A DNA stretch of 10,869 bases from Candidatus Buchananbacteria bacterium RIFCSPLOWO2_02_FULL_46_11b (GCA_001817615.1 MHIR01000071.1:9481-20349); one strand, 5' to 3'. Counted from the stretch's first letter, positions 1-6,136 are shown. Notes: generated by a model from the sequence alone, not told the origin. Numbers and translations are program-made.

Positions 1-1
1 C

Positions 2-2005
2 GATTTTTCCCGCAAAATCAATTTGGAACCAGCTATGCTTAAATTGGCCCAAAACGGCTTTGCCGTCATTCCCGACATTTTTGCCGCCAAGAAAATTTCG
101 GATTGGGAAAACAGCTATAAACTTTTAAAAGACAGCGAATACCCGATTTTTGTCAGCGCCGATTCTCTTTTGGCCCTCTACCAAAACACTCTGGATGTGG
201 TCTATCGCGAAACCGAACAGGAAATTTTTTATCCCTCGCTTTGGCAGCTGCTCAAAGATTTGGCCCAAGACGCCCAAAAACGTTTTGAAGCCCGGAGCCA
301 GAAATTCGGCATTGAAAACGATCTGATCGCCGAAGCCAGCCGCCAGGAACTTTCTTATTTGAGCGTCGCCCTAAAGCTTTTGGCGCCGGAAAAAAACCAG
401 GTGCGGGAATCTTTGACGCCGGATAATAAATATTTCACCCCCCAGGAAGCTTTGAATTACACCTTTGTCGTCCCGGCAGGCGTTGGCAAGGAAGTCGGCC
501 AGGAATTGCGGCTGATTGCCAATAAAACCATATCGGCCAAATCCCCGCTTTGGCTTTACCAGAAAAGTTACAGCCAGTACGCCGTCCCGGCCCACTACCT
601 GGCTTCCGAAAAACTGAAAAATTATTATCTGGCCGTCGCCTGGCTCAACGACATTTTATTTCCCCTTTACCAAAAAAACAACGGCTGCCCCGATTGCCTG
701 TTAGAAGAGCAGGATCACACGATTAATTTTTTGACGGCCCTGTATCTAAGCAGCGACCTGGGCGCCAGCCAAATCCGGAAAAATAACTGGGCCAATATTT
801 ACAAATCAATTTCTTTTTTCCGGGGCCTGGAAGCCAATCTGACTTATCTTGATTACCAGCAGGCTTTGAAGAAAAATTTCGGGGATGATTATAATCTCAA
901 TGATCTGTTCGACACGGATTTTGAAACCGCCAGAAGCCAAATCGCCAAAGTCCAAAAAACCCTGGCCGCTTCTTCTTTCCCCGCGGCTTTAAGCGATAGC
1001 AACGCCCCCCGCGAAAATCGCGGCCTGAAGTTGCTACGCAATCGCTATCTTTTGGAAACCAAACTTTTTCCCCTGCTTTCCGGTCCGGCCGCGGGCGCCT
1101 ATTTGGGAACAATTCAGCCAAACCAGCCGCTGCCGTTTTCGGTTTGCCAAAGCAAAACCTCAACTAGCCGCTGCTGGCCTTCGGGCTTGGATCTTTTAAG
1201 GCTTTTGGGCAATAGCGCGGCCGGCGACAGCCTGGCAAAAAATTCATCCGGCCAATTTCAAAACTACCAGACAAACCTTAATAATTTCGGCGCCGAGATC
1301 AAAAAATTCAACGCCGCCACCTGGCATGAAAATTCTTATTTGAGCCTGCTTGATTCCCTGAAATACTTGGCGGGCCAAGCCCCCGGCGGCTGGCCGACTT
1401 TCATGCAAAACCCGGCTTGGGAAAAGAAATCGCTGAACCTCGCCCTGGCCGGCTGGAGCGATTGGCATCGTGAAATCAATCTGGAGAAAGCCCAAAATCC
1501 CGCGCCGGCCGGTTTTATCCAGTACTTCCCTTACGGCTATTTGGAACCCCAGCCGGAATTTTACGCCCGGCTTTTAGGGAACGTCAAAATGATCATTGAC
1601 GGCTTTTCGGGCTTGCAGATTTTTTCGCCCCAAAGCCAGCAAATTGAGCGCCTGGAAAAATTAAAAACCGTTTTACAAACCAGCCTGGAAATTTCCCAAA
1701 AAGAACTGGAAAACAAAGAACTGTCCGCCGGCCAATACGATTTTATCAATAATTTCAGCCGCCAAATCCATCTGATTTTAAGCGACGTCAAAAAAGAAAA
1801 CCTCTCGCCGCGCCTCGCCTACGCTTTTGCCCTGCCGGAAAAAAACAGCTTAAACGAATATTTGGACGGCTTGAATTATTTGATTGTCATTTACCCCAAT
1901 CCCGCCAAGAAATTGTTTTTCGCCATCGGCCCGGTTTATAATTACAGCGAAGGCAAGAATGGCCAGAGATACCCGTGGGAGTGGCAGAAGGAGTTTAAAC
2001 AATAA
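2..2005 (+). CDS. DUF3160 domain protein, 5' end beyond window
   Basis: The reading frame is open from the left edge to a TAA at 2003-2005, giving 667 visible residues. A TTG at 23 and ATGs further in are possible starts. The frame has no stop upstream of them within the window, so I treat the gene as 5' partial; any signal peptide or membrane anchor would lie outside. The family call rests on the early segment reading PIFVSADSLLALYQNTLD, which resembles the DUF3160 pattern of a V/T-rich strand followed by DALLH-Y-like helices. A central Cys-containing R-W-P-SGLDLLRLLG segment and a C-terminal FFAIGPVYNYSE strand also fit. Proteins of this family are usually exported or anchored in related genomes, but their function is unknown. 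The sequence is rich in Ala, Gln, Asn and Tyr and has no visible catalytic motif. Its stop codon lies inside the left arm of a tandem-word hairpin that fills the gap to thyA. Recognition is by memory of the family and not by alignment. Confidence 0.75.
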   Translation, partial: DFSRKINLEPAMLKLAQNGFAVIPDIFAAKKISDWENSYKLLKDSEYPIFVSADSLLALYQNTLDVVYRETEQEIFYPSLWQLLKDLAQDAQKRFEARSQKFGIENDLIAEASRQELSYLSVALKLLAPEKNQVRESLTPDNKYFTPQEALNYTFVVPAGVGKEVGQELRLIANKTISAKSPLWLYQKSYSQYAVPAHYLASEKLKNYYLAVAWLNDILFPLYQKNNGCPDCLLEEQDHTINFLTALYLSSDLGASQIRKNNWANIYKSISFFRGLEANLTYLDYQQALKKNFGDDYNLNDLFDTDFETARSQIAKVQKTLAASSFPAALSDSNAPRENRGLKLLRNRYLLETKLFPLLSGPAAGAYLGTIQPNQPLPFSVCQSKTSTSRCWPSGLDLLRLLGNSAAGDSLAKNSSGQFQNYQTNLNNFGAEIKKFNAATWHENSYLSLLDSLKYLAGQAPGGWPTFMQNPAWEKKSLNLALAGWSDWHREINLEKAQNPAPAGFIQYFPYGYLEPQPEFYARLLGNVKMIIDGFSGLQIFSPQSQQIERLEKLKTVLQTSLEISQKELENKELSAGQYDFINNFSRQIHLILSDVKKENLSPRLAYAFALPEKNSLNEYLDGLNYLIVIYPNPAKKLFFAIGPVYNYSEGKNGQRYPWEWQKEFKQ

Positions 2006-2058
2006 AGCCATAAAACAATAAAACAAACTGATTTAATTTTTGTTTTATTGCTTTATTG
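2000..2058. repeat. Inverted octamer array between the DUF3160 gene and thyA
   Basis: The left arm holds three tandem 8-bp words (CAATAAAG, CCATAAAA, CAATAAAA, 2000-2023). The right arm (2041-2058) holds their reverse complements (TTTTATTG, CTTTATTG). CAATAAAACA at 2016-2025 pairs perfectly with 2041-2050 across a 15-base loop; the outer CAATAAAG at 2000-2007 can pair with 2051-2058 if the middle word bulges out. The DUF3160 stop codon is inside the left arm, and the thyA ATG follows the right arm by four bases. There is no Shine-Dalgarno sequence. It could act as an mRNA hairpin or weak terminator, or be neutral repeat expansion. Confidence 0.75.
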
Positions 2059-2062
2059 AAAT

Positions 2063-2935
2063 ATGAAACAATACCTCGACATCGTCCAAAAAATATTAAC
2101 CGAAGGGGAACTGACGCCCAACCGCACCGGCATTGACGCTTACCGCATCGCCGGCGCGATTTTTCAGCATGATCTGAAGAACGGCTTTCCCCTGCTGACC
2201 ACCAAAAAAGTCCCCTACCGCTTAATCGCAAGCGAACTGGAATTTTTTATCAAAGGCATCACCGATAAGCAATGGCTGATTGAACGCAACAATCATATCT
2301 GGGACGAATGGTGCACGCCCTTAAAAGTGCCTTACGCCCACGACGAAGAAACTAAAAAGAAAATGGCCGCCGAACGTGATTTGGGCACGATTTACGGCTG
2401 GGAATGGCGGCATTTCGGCGCGACCTACAAAAGCTATGACACCGATTACGCCGGCCAGGGTGTCGATCAGCTGAAAAAACTGGCAGAAAATTTGAAAAAA
2501 GACCCTGACAGCCGCCGGATGCTGGTTTTGGCCTGGAATCCTTTAGATATCGACAAAGCCGTGCCGCCCTATTGTCATTACGGCTTTCAGGTGACGGTCA
2601 TCAAAGGCCGGCTGAATCTGTTTTGGAATCAGCGTTCGGTTGATGTCGCCTTGGGTTTGCCTTTCAATATCGCCAGCTACGCCACCCTGCTTCACCTGCT
2701 GGCCAAGGAAGCGAATCTGAAAGAAGGCATTCTGACCGGTTTTTTAGCCGACACGCATATTTACAAAAACCACGAAGCCGGCGCGCGCGAGCAATTGGTC
2801 CGCGACCCGAATCTTTATCCCCTGCCCCGGCTGGAAACAAAAAATTTCAAATCGATTTTTGACTGGCAGTACACCGATACCGAAGTGATCGGGTATCAGA
2901 GCTATCCGGGCATTAAGTTTGAGATCGCCGTTTAG
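2063..2935 (+). CDS. thyA: Thymidylate synthase (ThyA type)
   Basis: Catalyses reductive methylation of dUMP to dTMP with 5,10-methylene-tetrahydrofolate, releasing dihydrofolate, in the cytoplasm. The 290 residues carry the ThyA landmarks in order: the phosphate-binding Arg21 in PNRTG; FPLLTTKKV at 42-50; IWDEW at 79-83; the dimer-partner arginines in DPDSRR (151-152); nucleophile Cys171 in PPYCHYGFQ; QRSVDVALGLPFNIASY with Asp194 and Asn202; and DTHIY with His232 and Tyr234. Relative to the 264-residue E. coli enzyme it has about 25 extra residues, mostly in a charged insert around residues 85-105, a place where ThyA proteins commonly vary. The start is the first ATG after the upstream repeat and has no Shine-Dalgarno sequence. 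A DHFR-like reductase follows, so the two probably form a folate cycle. The function is secure; the methylene-folate preference is inferred from the family. Confidence 0.97.
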   Translation: MKQYLDIVQKILTEGELTPNRTGIDAYRIAGAIFQHDLKNGFPLLTTKKVPYRLIASELEFFIKGITDKQWLIERNNHIWDEWCTPLKVPYAHDEETKKKMAAERDLGTIYGWEWRHFGATYKSYDTDYAGQGVDQLKKLAENLKKDPDSRRMLVLAWNPLDIDKAVPPYCHYGFQVTVIKGRLNLFWNQRSVDVALGLPFNIASYATLLHLLAKEANLKEGILTGFLADTHIYKNHEAGAREQLVRDPNLYPLPRLETKNFKSIFDWQYTDTEVIGYQSYPGIKFEIAV

Positions 2936-2938
2936 TAA

Positions 2939-3043
2939 GCAAGATAAGTTTTCAGCCCGCTTCGACCGCGAAGCGTGGCGAGCAAGATAAGCAAGATAAG
3001 AACAAAGTTTAACCCTTATCTTGCTTATCTTGCTTATCTTGCT
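2939..3043. repeat. Inverted nonamer array between thyA and the reductase gene
   Basis: The 9-bp word GCAAGATAA occurs once at 2939-2947 and twice in tandem at 2982-3000 (plus one base). Its reverse complement runs three times in tandem at 3015-3043. The arms leave a short loop at 3001-3014, so up to 19 bp could pair perfectly. The first copy begins three bases after the thyA stop codon. A second, GC-rich hairpin is nested inside the left arm at 2958-2975. No tract of T follows the structure, so it is not a convincing rho-independent terminator. Confidence 0.8.
2958..2975. other. GC-rich hairpin nested in the thyA 3' spacer
   Basis: CGCTTCG at 2958-2964 and CGAAGCG at 2969-2975 form a perfect 7-bp stem with a 4-base loop (ACCG). 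It sits between the isolated first nonamer copy and the tandem nonamer pair. The base composition differs from the surrounding AT-rich array, suggesting an insertion into it. There is no adjacent U-tract on either strand, so it could be an RNA processing or stability element. Confidence 0.55.
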
Positions 3044-3065
3044 TTAATAATTTACATTACCAACC

Positions 3066-3581
3066 ATGAAACTCATCCTCATGATGGCCATGACTCTTGA
3101 CGGAATCATCGCCAAAAATTCAAATCAAAACGCGGACTGGACAACCAAAGCCGATAAAAAAGCGTTCATCGCCGAAACCAAAAAGCACGGCGCGATTGTC
3201 ATGGGCCAAACTACCTACGAAGCCATCGGCCGCCCTTTGCCCGGCCGGCTTAATTTAATCTTAAGTTTGGAGCCGGAAACATTCAAAGACAAAGAACAGC
3301 CAGAGCTTTTGGAATTCAAAAAAGGCTCGCCCCGAGAAATCGTTGATTATCTGGCCGGCCGCGGTTTTGCCTCGGCCATCCTGGGTGGCGGCGCCCGGAC
3401 CAATGCCATGTTTTTAAAAGCCGGCGTCGTGGACGAAATTTTAATCACGGTTGAACCGAAACTCTTCGGCCTGGGGCTTAACTTCACTGAAGGCGAGGAA
3501 CTTGATTTAAATTTGGAATTGCTGGAAAGTAAAGAAATCGGCGACAACGCCGTTCAATTGAGATATAAGGTGATAAAATAA
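3066..3581 (+). CDS. Dihydrofolate reductase family protein (RibD C-terminal domain type)
   Basis: This 171-residue protein probably uses NADPH to reduce dihydrofolate to tetrahydrofolate, replacing the cofactor consumed by the ThyA encoded immediately upstream. It starts MKLILMMAMTLDGIIA, the first strand and loop of the DHFR/RibD fold. It then has MGQTTYEAIGRPLPGRLNLILS at about residues 46-67, shared by DHFR and RibD-C proteins. The ILGGGARTNAMFL segment at about 105-117 is the nucleotide-binding glycine loop, and VDEILITVEPKLFG-G at about 122-135 is typical of RibD-C (PF01872). This C-terminal layout favours the RibD-C/YwjB-like branch over classical FolA. DHFR activity is inferred from the thyA neighbour; a 5-amino-6-uracil reductase role is less likely because no riboflavin genes are visible. 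The first ATG gives the full fold. No Shine-Dalgarno sequence is seen. Confidence 0.85.
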   Translation: MKLILMMAMTLDGIIAKNSNQNADWTTKADKKAFIAETKKHGAIVMGQTTYEAIGRPLPGRLNLILSLEPETFKDKEQPELLEFKKGSPREIVDYLAGRGFASAILGGGARTNAMFLKAGVVDEILITVEPKLFGLGLNFTEGEELDLNLELLESKEIGDNAVQLRYKVIK

Positions 3582-3583
3582 AA

Positions 3584-3610
3584 AAGCGAAATGGTATTTC
3601 CATTTCGCTT
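3584..3610. terminator. Hairpin terminator between convergent genes
   Basis: AAGCGAAATGG at 3584-3594 pairs perfectly with CCATTTCGCTT at 3600-3610 around a 5-base loop. Read on the minus strand, the stem is followed at once by a T-rich run (TTTTATTTTAT, ending in the reductase gene's last codons), which makes a good rho-independent terminator for the minus-strand membrane protein gene. On the plus strand it lies three bases after the reductase stop but is followed only by CGCTTATTTC, so termination in that direction would be weaker. Confidence 0.8.
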
Positions 3611-3638
3611 CGCTTATTTCTTACCGGCATTAACCAGA

Positions 3639-3938
3639 CTAATCCTCGTCTATTTCACAAACCTCGTTGTTTACCAGATTAATTATCAAAGAAACAATTG
3701 CCGAGGTTGCCAGCGCGGCGACCCAAAAAGCCGTCCCCCAATAACCCATCGCGATTGGCCATTGTCCGCTGTAAGCCAGCCAAATAATCAGGCTGCTAAA
3801 AATACCAACCAATGGCGGTATAAAAGCCACCCATAGATTGCCCTCTTTCTTGTCACACCACCAGTCTTGCTTGTCACACCACCAGCCATAACCAATCGTT
3901 AAACCGACTACCAACGCGAAACACCCTAATCCCAGCAT
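3639..3938 (-). CDS. Small three-helix membrane protein, unknown function
   Basis: I do not recognise this protein. With the start chosen here it has 99 residues. Hydrophobic stretches at about 1-18, 36-58 and 66-90 suggest three membrane helices. The first loop is Trp/Cys/Lys-rich and contains a tandem 7-residue duplication (WWCDKQD, WWCDKKE) produced by a 21-bp DNA duplication. The C-terminus is acidic (EVCEIDED). Two ATGs lie close together, at 3942-3944 and 3936-3938 on the minus strand. AGGAGG at 3945-3950 touches the first but sits six bases from the second, so the second is the better start. A terminator hairpin lies 28 bases past the stop and a TTGACA-type promoter lies upstream, so it looks like a complete single-gene unit. 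It is the only minus-strand gene here and has the strongest ribosome binding site in the window. Confidence 0.7.
   Translation of the reverse strand: MLGLGCFALVVGLTIGYGWWCDKQDWWCDKKEGNLWVAFIPPLVGIFSSLIIWLAYSGQWPIAMGYWGTAFWVAALATSAIVSLIINLVNNEVCEIDED
3849..3885. repeat. 21-bp in-frame tandem duplication
   Basis: The 16-base text CTTGTCACACCACCAG occurs at 3849-3864 and again at 3870-3885, a period of 21 bases or seven codons. The two copies are identical over those 16 bases, implying a recent duplication. On the minus strand they encode the repeated WWCDK of the small membrane protein. Confidence 0.85.
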
Positions 3939-3944
3939 AACCAT

Positions 3945-3950
3945 CCTCCT
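3945..3950 (-). promoter_or_regulatory. Shine-Dalgarno AGGAGG that decides the start of the minus-strand gene
   Basis: The minus strand reads AGGAGG, then ATGGTT, then ATG. The spacing is zero to the first ATG and six to the second, which is near optimal. This supports translation from the ATG whose first base is 3938. Most other starts in the window have no such motif. Confidence 0.75.
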
Positions 3951-3974
3951 TTTCTGTTTCTAAACGATACTTAA

Positions 3975-4003
3975 TATCTATCATATTTAAATATAATTGT
4001 CAA
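3975..4003 (-). promoter_or_regulatory. Candidate promoter for the small membrane protein gene
   Basis: On the minus strand a perfect -35 hexamer TTGACA lies at 4003-3998. TAGATA lies 17 bases downstream at 3980-3975 as a poor -10. Transcription would start near 3968, leaving a leader of about 30 bases that includes the Shine-Dalgarno sequence. The -10 match is weak, so this is a candidate only. Confidence 0.45.
3992..3997 (+). promoter_or_regulatory. Candidate -10 box for tmk
   Basis: TATAAT at 3992-3997 is a perfect sigma70 -10 hexamer. It abuts the minus-strand TTGACA, so the two candidate promoters would be divergent and overlapping. The expected start near 4004 gives a leader of about eight bases before the tmk ATG at 4012. 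I see no good -35 hexamer at the matching distance. Confidence 0.45.
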
Positions 4004-4011
4004 TTACCTTA

Positions 4012-4701
4012 ATGCTACAAGCTACAAGCTACAAGCTACAAGCTAGCCAAGGCAAACTCATAGTGCTGGACGGCATTGACGGTTCGGGCAAAGCCACCCA
4101 GACCAAACTTTTGGTGGAGAAACTGAAAGCCGAAGGTTTTTCCGTGGAAACGATGGATTTTCCCCAGTATGAAAATAATTTTTTCGGCCAAATGGTGCGC
4201 CGCTACTTAAACGGCGAATTCGGGCCGGCCACGGCAGTCAGCCCTTATCTGGCCTCCGTCCTTTATGCCGGCGACCGGTTTGAATCTTCCGAAATTATCA
4301 AGCAATGGCTGGCCGAAGGCAAAATCGTGGTTTTGGACCGTTATTATACTTCAAATCTAATCCATCAGTCGGCCAAACTGGCGCCGTCCGAGCTTGAGGC
4401 GTTTATTGCCTGGGACGAAAAAATGGAATTTGAAATTTTTAAAATCCCCCGGCCCGATCTGGTGATTTATCTTCATCTGAAAGCCGAAATCGCCCACGAC
4501 TGGATCACCAAGCGCGGGAACGGCCATGACGGCCACGATACCCTGGAGCATATGGAAATCGCCGAAAAGCAATGCCTGAAGCTGGTAAAAAATCTGGGCT
4601 GGGAAAAAATCGAATGCTTCGCGAAGGGAAATCCCTTAACAATCCCTGAGATTGCCGAATCGGTCTGGCAAAAAGTCGAATCTCGGCTGCCAAAAAAATA
4701 A
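4012..4701 (+). CDS. tmk: Thymidylate kinase
   Basis: Phosphorylates dTMP to dTDP with ATP in the cytoplasm, the step after thymidylate synthase. Counting from the ATG at 4012 it has 229 residues. It shows the P-loop GIDGSGKA at 21-28, the dTMP-site segment DFPQY at 49-53, GDRF at 87-90, and the DRY motif in VVLDRYYTSN at 106-115. A lid-region segment rich in Gly, His and Asp (RGNGHDGHD) follows, then a helical C-terminus. Residues 2-12 are encoded by a 7-bp tandem array (CTACAAG) and have no counterpart in the family, where the kinase fold begins at about GKLIVLDG. The only in-frame ATG upstream of the P-loop is at 4012. A TTG at 3997 overlaps the -10 box, and a GTG at 4063 would start inside the first strand. 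No Shine-Dalgarno sequence is visible. The function is secure; the start is not. Confidence 0.93.
   Translation: MLQATSYKLQASQGKLIVLDGIDGSGKATQTKLLVEKLKAEGFSVETMDFPQYENNFFGQMVRRYLNGEFGPATAVSPYLASVLYAGDRFESSEIIKQWLAEGKIVVLDRYYTSNLIHQSAKLAPSELEAFIAWDEKMEFEIFKIPRPDLVIYLHLKAEIAHDWITKRGNGHDGHDTLEHMEIAEKQCLKLVKNLGWEKIECFAKGNPLTIPEIAESVWQKVESRLPKK
4015..4047 (+). repeat. CTACAAG heptamer array inside the apparent tmk start
   Basis: Four tandem copies of the 7-bp word CTACAAG, then a partial CTAGC, directly follow the ATG at 4012. Because 7 is not a multiple of 3, the array is read as a 7-residue peptide period (LQATSYK, then LQAS). The same word makes up the right arm of the dyad at 8479-8494. There is no inverted partner nearby here. 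Confidence 0.85.
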
Positions 4702-4804
4702 ATAGGCTAATTAATATAAATTTATAACATTAATTTAAAAAATTATTAATTCTGGAATAAACAATAATAAAGAAACTTTCTTAAAAAGGCCTGGCGCTAA
4801 TAGC

Positions 4805-5077
4805 ATGCAAGGAGTATTATTTAAATTACCCGAAATAATAAGAAAAGTTTACGATATTAAAGCGGAAAAAATAAATGAAGATTATTTTTATAAACCTCAA
4901 GAAAATGGAGGATATTTACAATTGCATAATCGCCGATATATTGGCAATAAACACAAATTAACAGAATGGATCTTTTCAATTATTACTAAGGAATGCAGCG
5001 GGGATTCTTTTGCTGATGTTTTTGCCGGAACGGGCGTTGTATCCGCTGTTGCAATAAAACACTTTGAAAAAATTTAA
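4805..5077 (+). pseudogene. D12-class DNA adenine methyltransferase, N-terminal fragment
   Basis: This is a 90-residue open frame ending HFEKI. It contains RRYIGNKHKLTEWIFSII followed by FADVFAGTGVVSAVAIKHF. That is the start of Dam/MjaIII-like D12 methyltransferases, including the SAM-binding motif I (FAGTG). The catalytic DPPY motif and everything after motif I are missing, so the product cannot be an active enzyme. The stop follows a run of six A at 5067-5072. Removing one A would let the frame continue as KFNDFYILMN, which resembles the KIIINDF continuation expected in this family and leads straight into the next gene's ATG. The original gene therefore seems to have been both frameshifted and cut off at about 5090. 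The first ~40 residues before RRYIGNK are not recognised. The base composition is far more AT-rich than the flanking genes. It may be a decayed orphan or restriction-modification methylase. Confidence 0.7.
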
Positions 5078-5093
5078 TGATTTTTATATTCTT

Positions 5094-5945
5094 ATGAACA
5101 AGTCAAAATCAATAATTTTATTTAATCAGAAACAAGTTCGCCGAAGTTGGGATGAAAAAAATGAAATTTGGTATTTTTCAATTATCGATGTTGTTGAAAT
5201 ATTGACCGATAGTCCAAGACCAAGAAAATATTGGAATGCCTTAAAAACAAAGCTAAAACAAGAAGGAAGTGAGTTGTCCCAAAAAGTGGGACAACTGAAA
5301 TTGGGGTCTACTGACGGCAAAAAATATCTTACAGATGTCGCCGATACGGAAACGATTTTAAGATTAATTCAATCTATTCCTTCGCCTAAAGCGGAACCTT
5401 TTAAGATTTGGCTAGCAAAAGTGGGTTATGAAAGAATTGAAGAAACTGAAGATCCAGAACTTGCTATTGACAGAGCAATGAAAACTTATTTGCAAAAAGG
5501 CTATTCAAAAGAATGGATAAATCAACGTCTAAAAAGTATTGAAGTTAGAAAAGAGCTTACTGACGAATGGCAAACAAGAGGCATGAAAGAGGGATTGGAA
5601 TATGCAATATTGACTGATGAAATCACAAAGGCTTGGTCGGAAAAAAGCGTCAAGGATTATAAAAAATTTAAAGGATTGGAAAAAGAAAATTTACGAGACA
5701 ATATGACAAACTTGGAATTAATTCTTAATATGTTAGCCGAAGCTTCCACAACAGAAATATCTAAAAAACAAAATCCAAAAGGACTTGAAGAAAATAAAAG
5801 TATAGCCAGAAAAGGCGGTTTCGCAGCTAAAAAGGCCAGGAAGGAAATAGAAAAACAAACTGGAGAAAGTATCATTTCTTCTAAAAACGCAAAGCTTTTA
5901 AAGACGAATAAGACGAAACTCATACCAGATAAAAATAATCAATAA
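5094..5945 (+). CDS. Bro-N domain protein, phage antirepressor / DinD-like
   Basis: With the ATG at 5094 the protein has 283 residues; a TTG ten codons earlier is possible but overlaps the methylase remnant. The N-terminal part reads VRRSWDEKNEIWYFSIIDVVEILTDS, then SPRPRKYWNALKTKL at about 40-55. ADTETILRLIQSIPSPKAEPFKIWLAKVGYERI follows at about 85-115. Together these form the Bro-N (BRO family) DNA-binding domain as seen in chromosomal antirepressor-like and DinD-related proteins. The second half (LTDEW, EYAILTDEITKAW, LKGLEKENLRDNMTNLELILNMLAEASTTEI) is the conserved C-terminal portion of that bacterial subgroup. A Lys-rich tail follows (KKGG-AAKKARKE-like). A role in DNA binding or damage response is inferred from the family; the target is unknown. 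It is AT-rich, for example 15 G/C of 60 bases at 5641-5700. It lies next to a methylase fragment, consistent with horizontal transfer. Confidence 0.88.
   Translation: MNKSKSIILFNQKQVRRSWDEKNEIWYFSIIDVVEILTDSPRPRKYWNALKTKLKQEGSELSQKVGQLKLGSTDGKKYLTDVADTETILRLIQSIPSPKAEPFKIWLAKVGYERIEETEDPELAIDRAMKTYLQKGYSKEWINQRLKSIEVRKELTDEWQTRGMKEGLEYAILTDEITKAWSEKSVKDYKKFKGLEKENLRDNMTNLELILNMLAEASTTEISKKQNPKGLEENKSIARKGGFAAKKARKEIEKQTGESIISSKNAKLLKTNKTKLIPDKNNQ
5272..5296. repeat. Perfect 10-bp dyad inside the Bro-N gene
   Basis: AGTTGTCCCA at 5272-5281 and TGGGACAACT at 5287-5296 are perfect reverse complements separated by five bases. It lies in the codons for ELSQKVGQLK. It could be an mRNA hairpin or an autoregulatory DNA site, or simply follow from the conserved peptide there. 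Confidence 0.7.
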
Positions 5946-6136
5946 AAAAATATGGCAATACAAATTTTATCAAATCTAAAATACGACATCTAAAATGGTA
6001 CATTTAATTTAAAAACTAAATAAAGTTATATTTTACTCCGCTATGCTCCGCAAAACATCAGGTATACGCTTCCGTTATATTAGTAGTATTAACGCACAAC
6101 CCGGGTCCTGCAAAAACACCCCCAAAAGCCAGACCC
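5946..6136. other. Spacer between Bro-N gene and ATP operon with GC-rich segment
   Basis: The first 90 bases are AT-rich and hold no gene I can support; a 13-codon ATG frame at 5952 is too short to call. From about 6036 the character changes. CTCCGC is repeated at 6036-6041 and 6046-6051, and a small imperfect hairpin lies around 6063-6079. From 6100 a C-rich stretch follows, with CCCGGG and runs of A and C. GGGTC at 6103-6107 can pair with GACCC at 6132-6136, just before the operon promoter. The minus strand is open through 6058-6180 but has no usual start codon. The segment may be an RNA or a mobile promoter-bearing element. Confidence 0.4.

Noticed and set aside
2936..3065. Rho-independent terminator after thyA
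   Set aside because: Strong hairpins are present but none is followed by a T-run on the plus strand, and the reductase gene is likely co-transcribed.
3591..3836. Plus-strand 81-codon frame between the reductase gene and tmk
   Set aside because: It starts within the terminator hairpin and is antisense to the membrane protein gene, which has a promoter, ribosome site and terminator of its own.
5952..5993. Thirteen-codon ATG frame after the Bro-N gene
   Set aside because: Too short, without a ribosome binding site or recognisable sequence; expected by chance in AT-rich DNA.
4702..6136. Complete insertion sequence or integrated element
   Set aside because: No transposase, integrase, terminal inverted repeats or target duplication could be found; only the island's composition and gene types suggest transfer.
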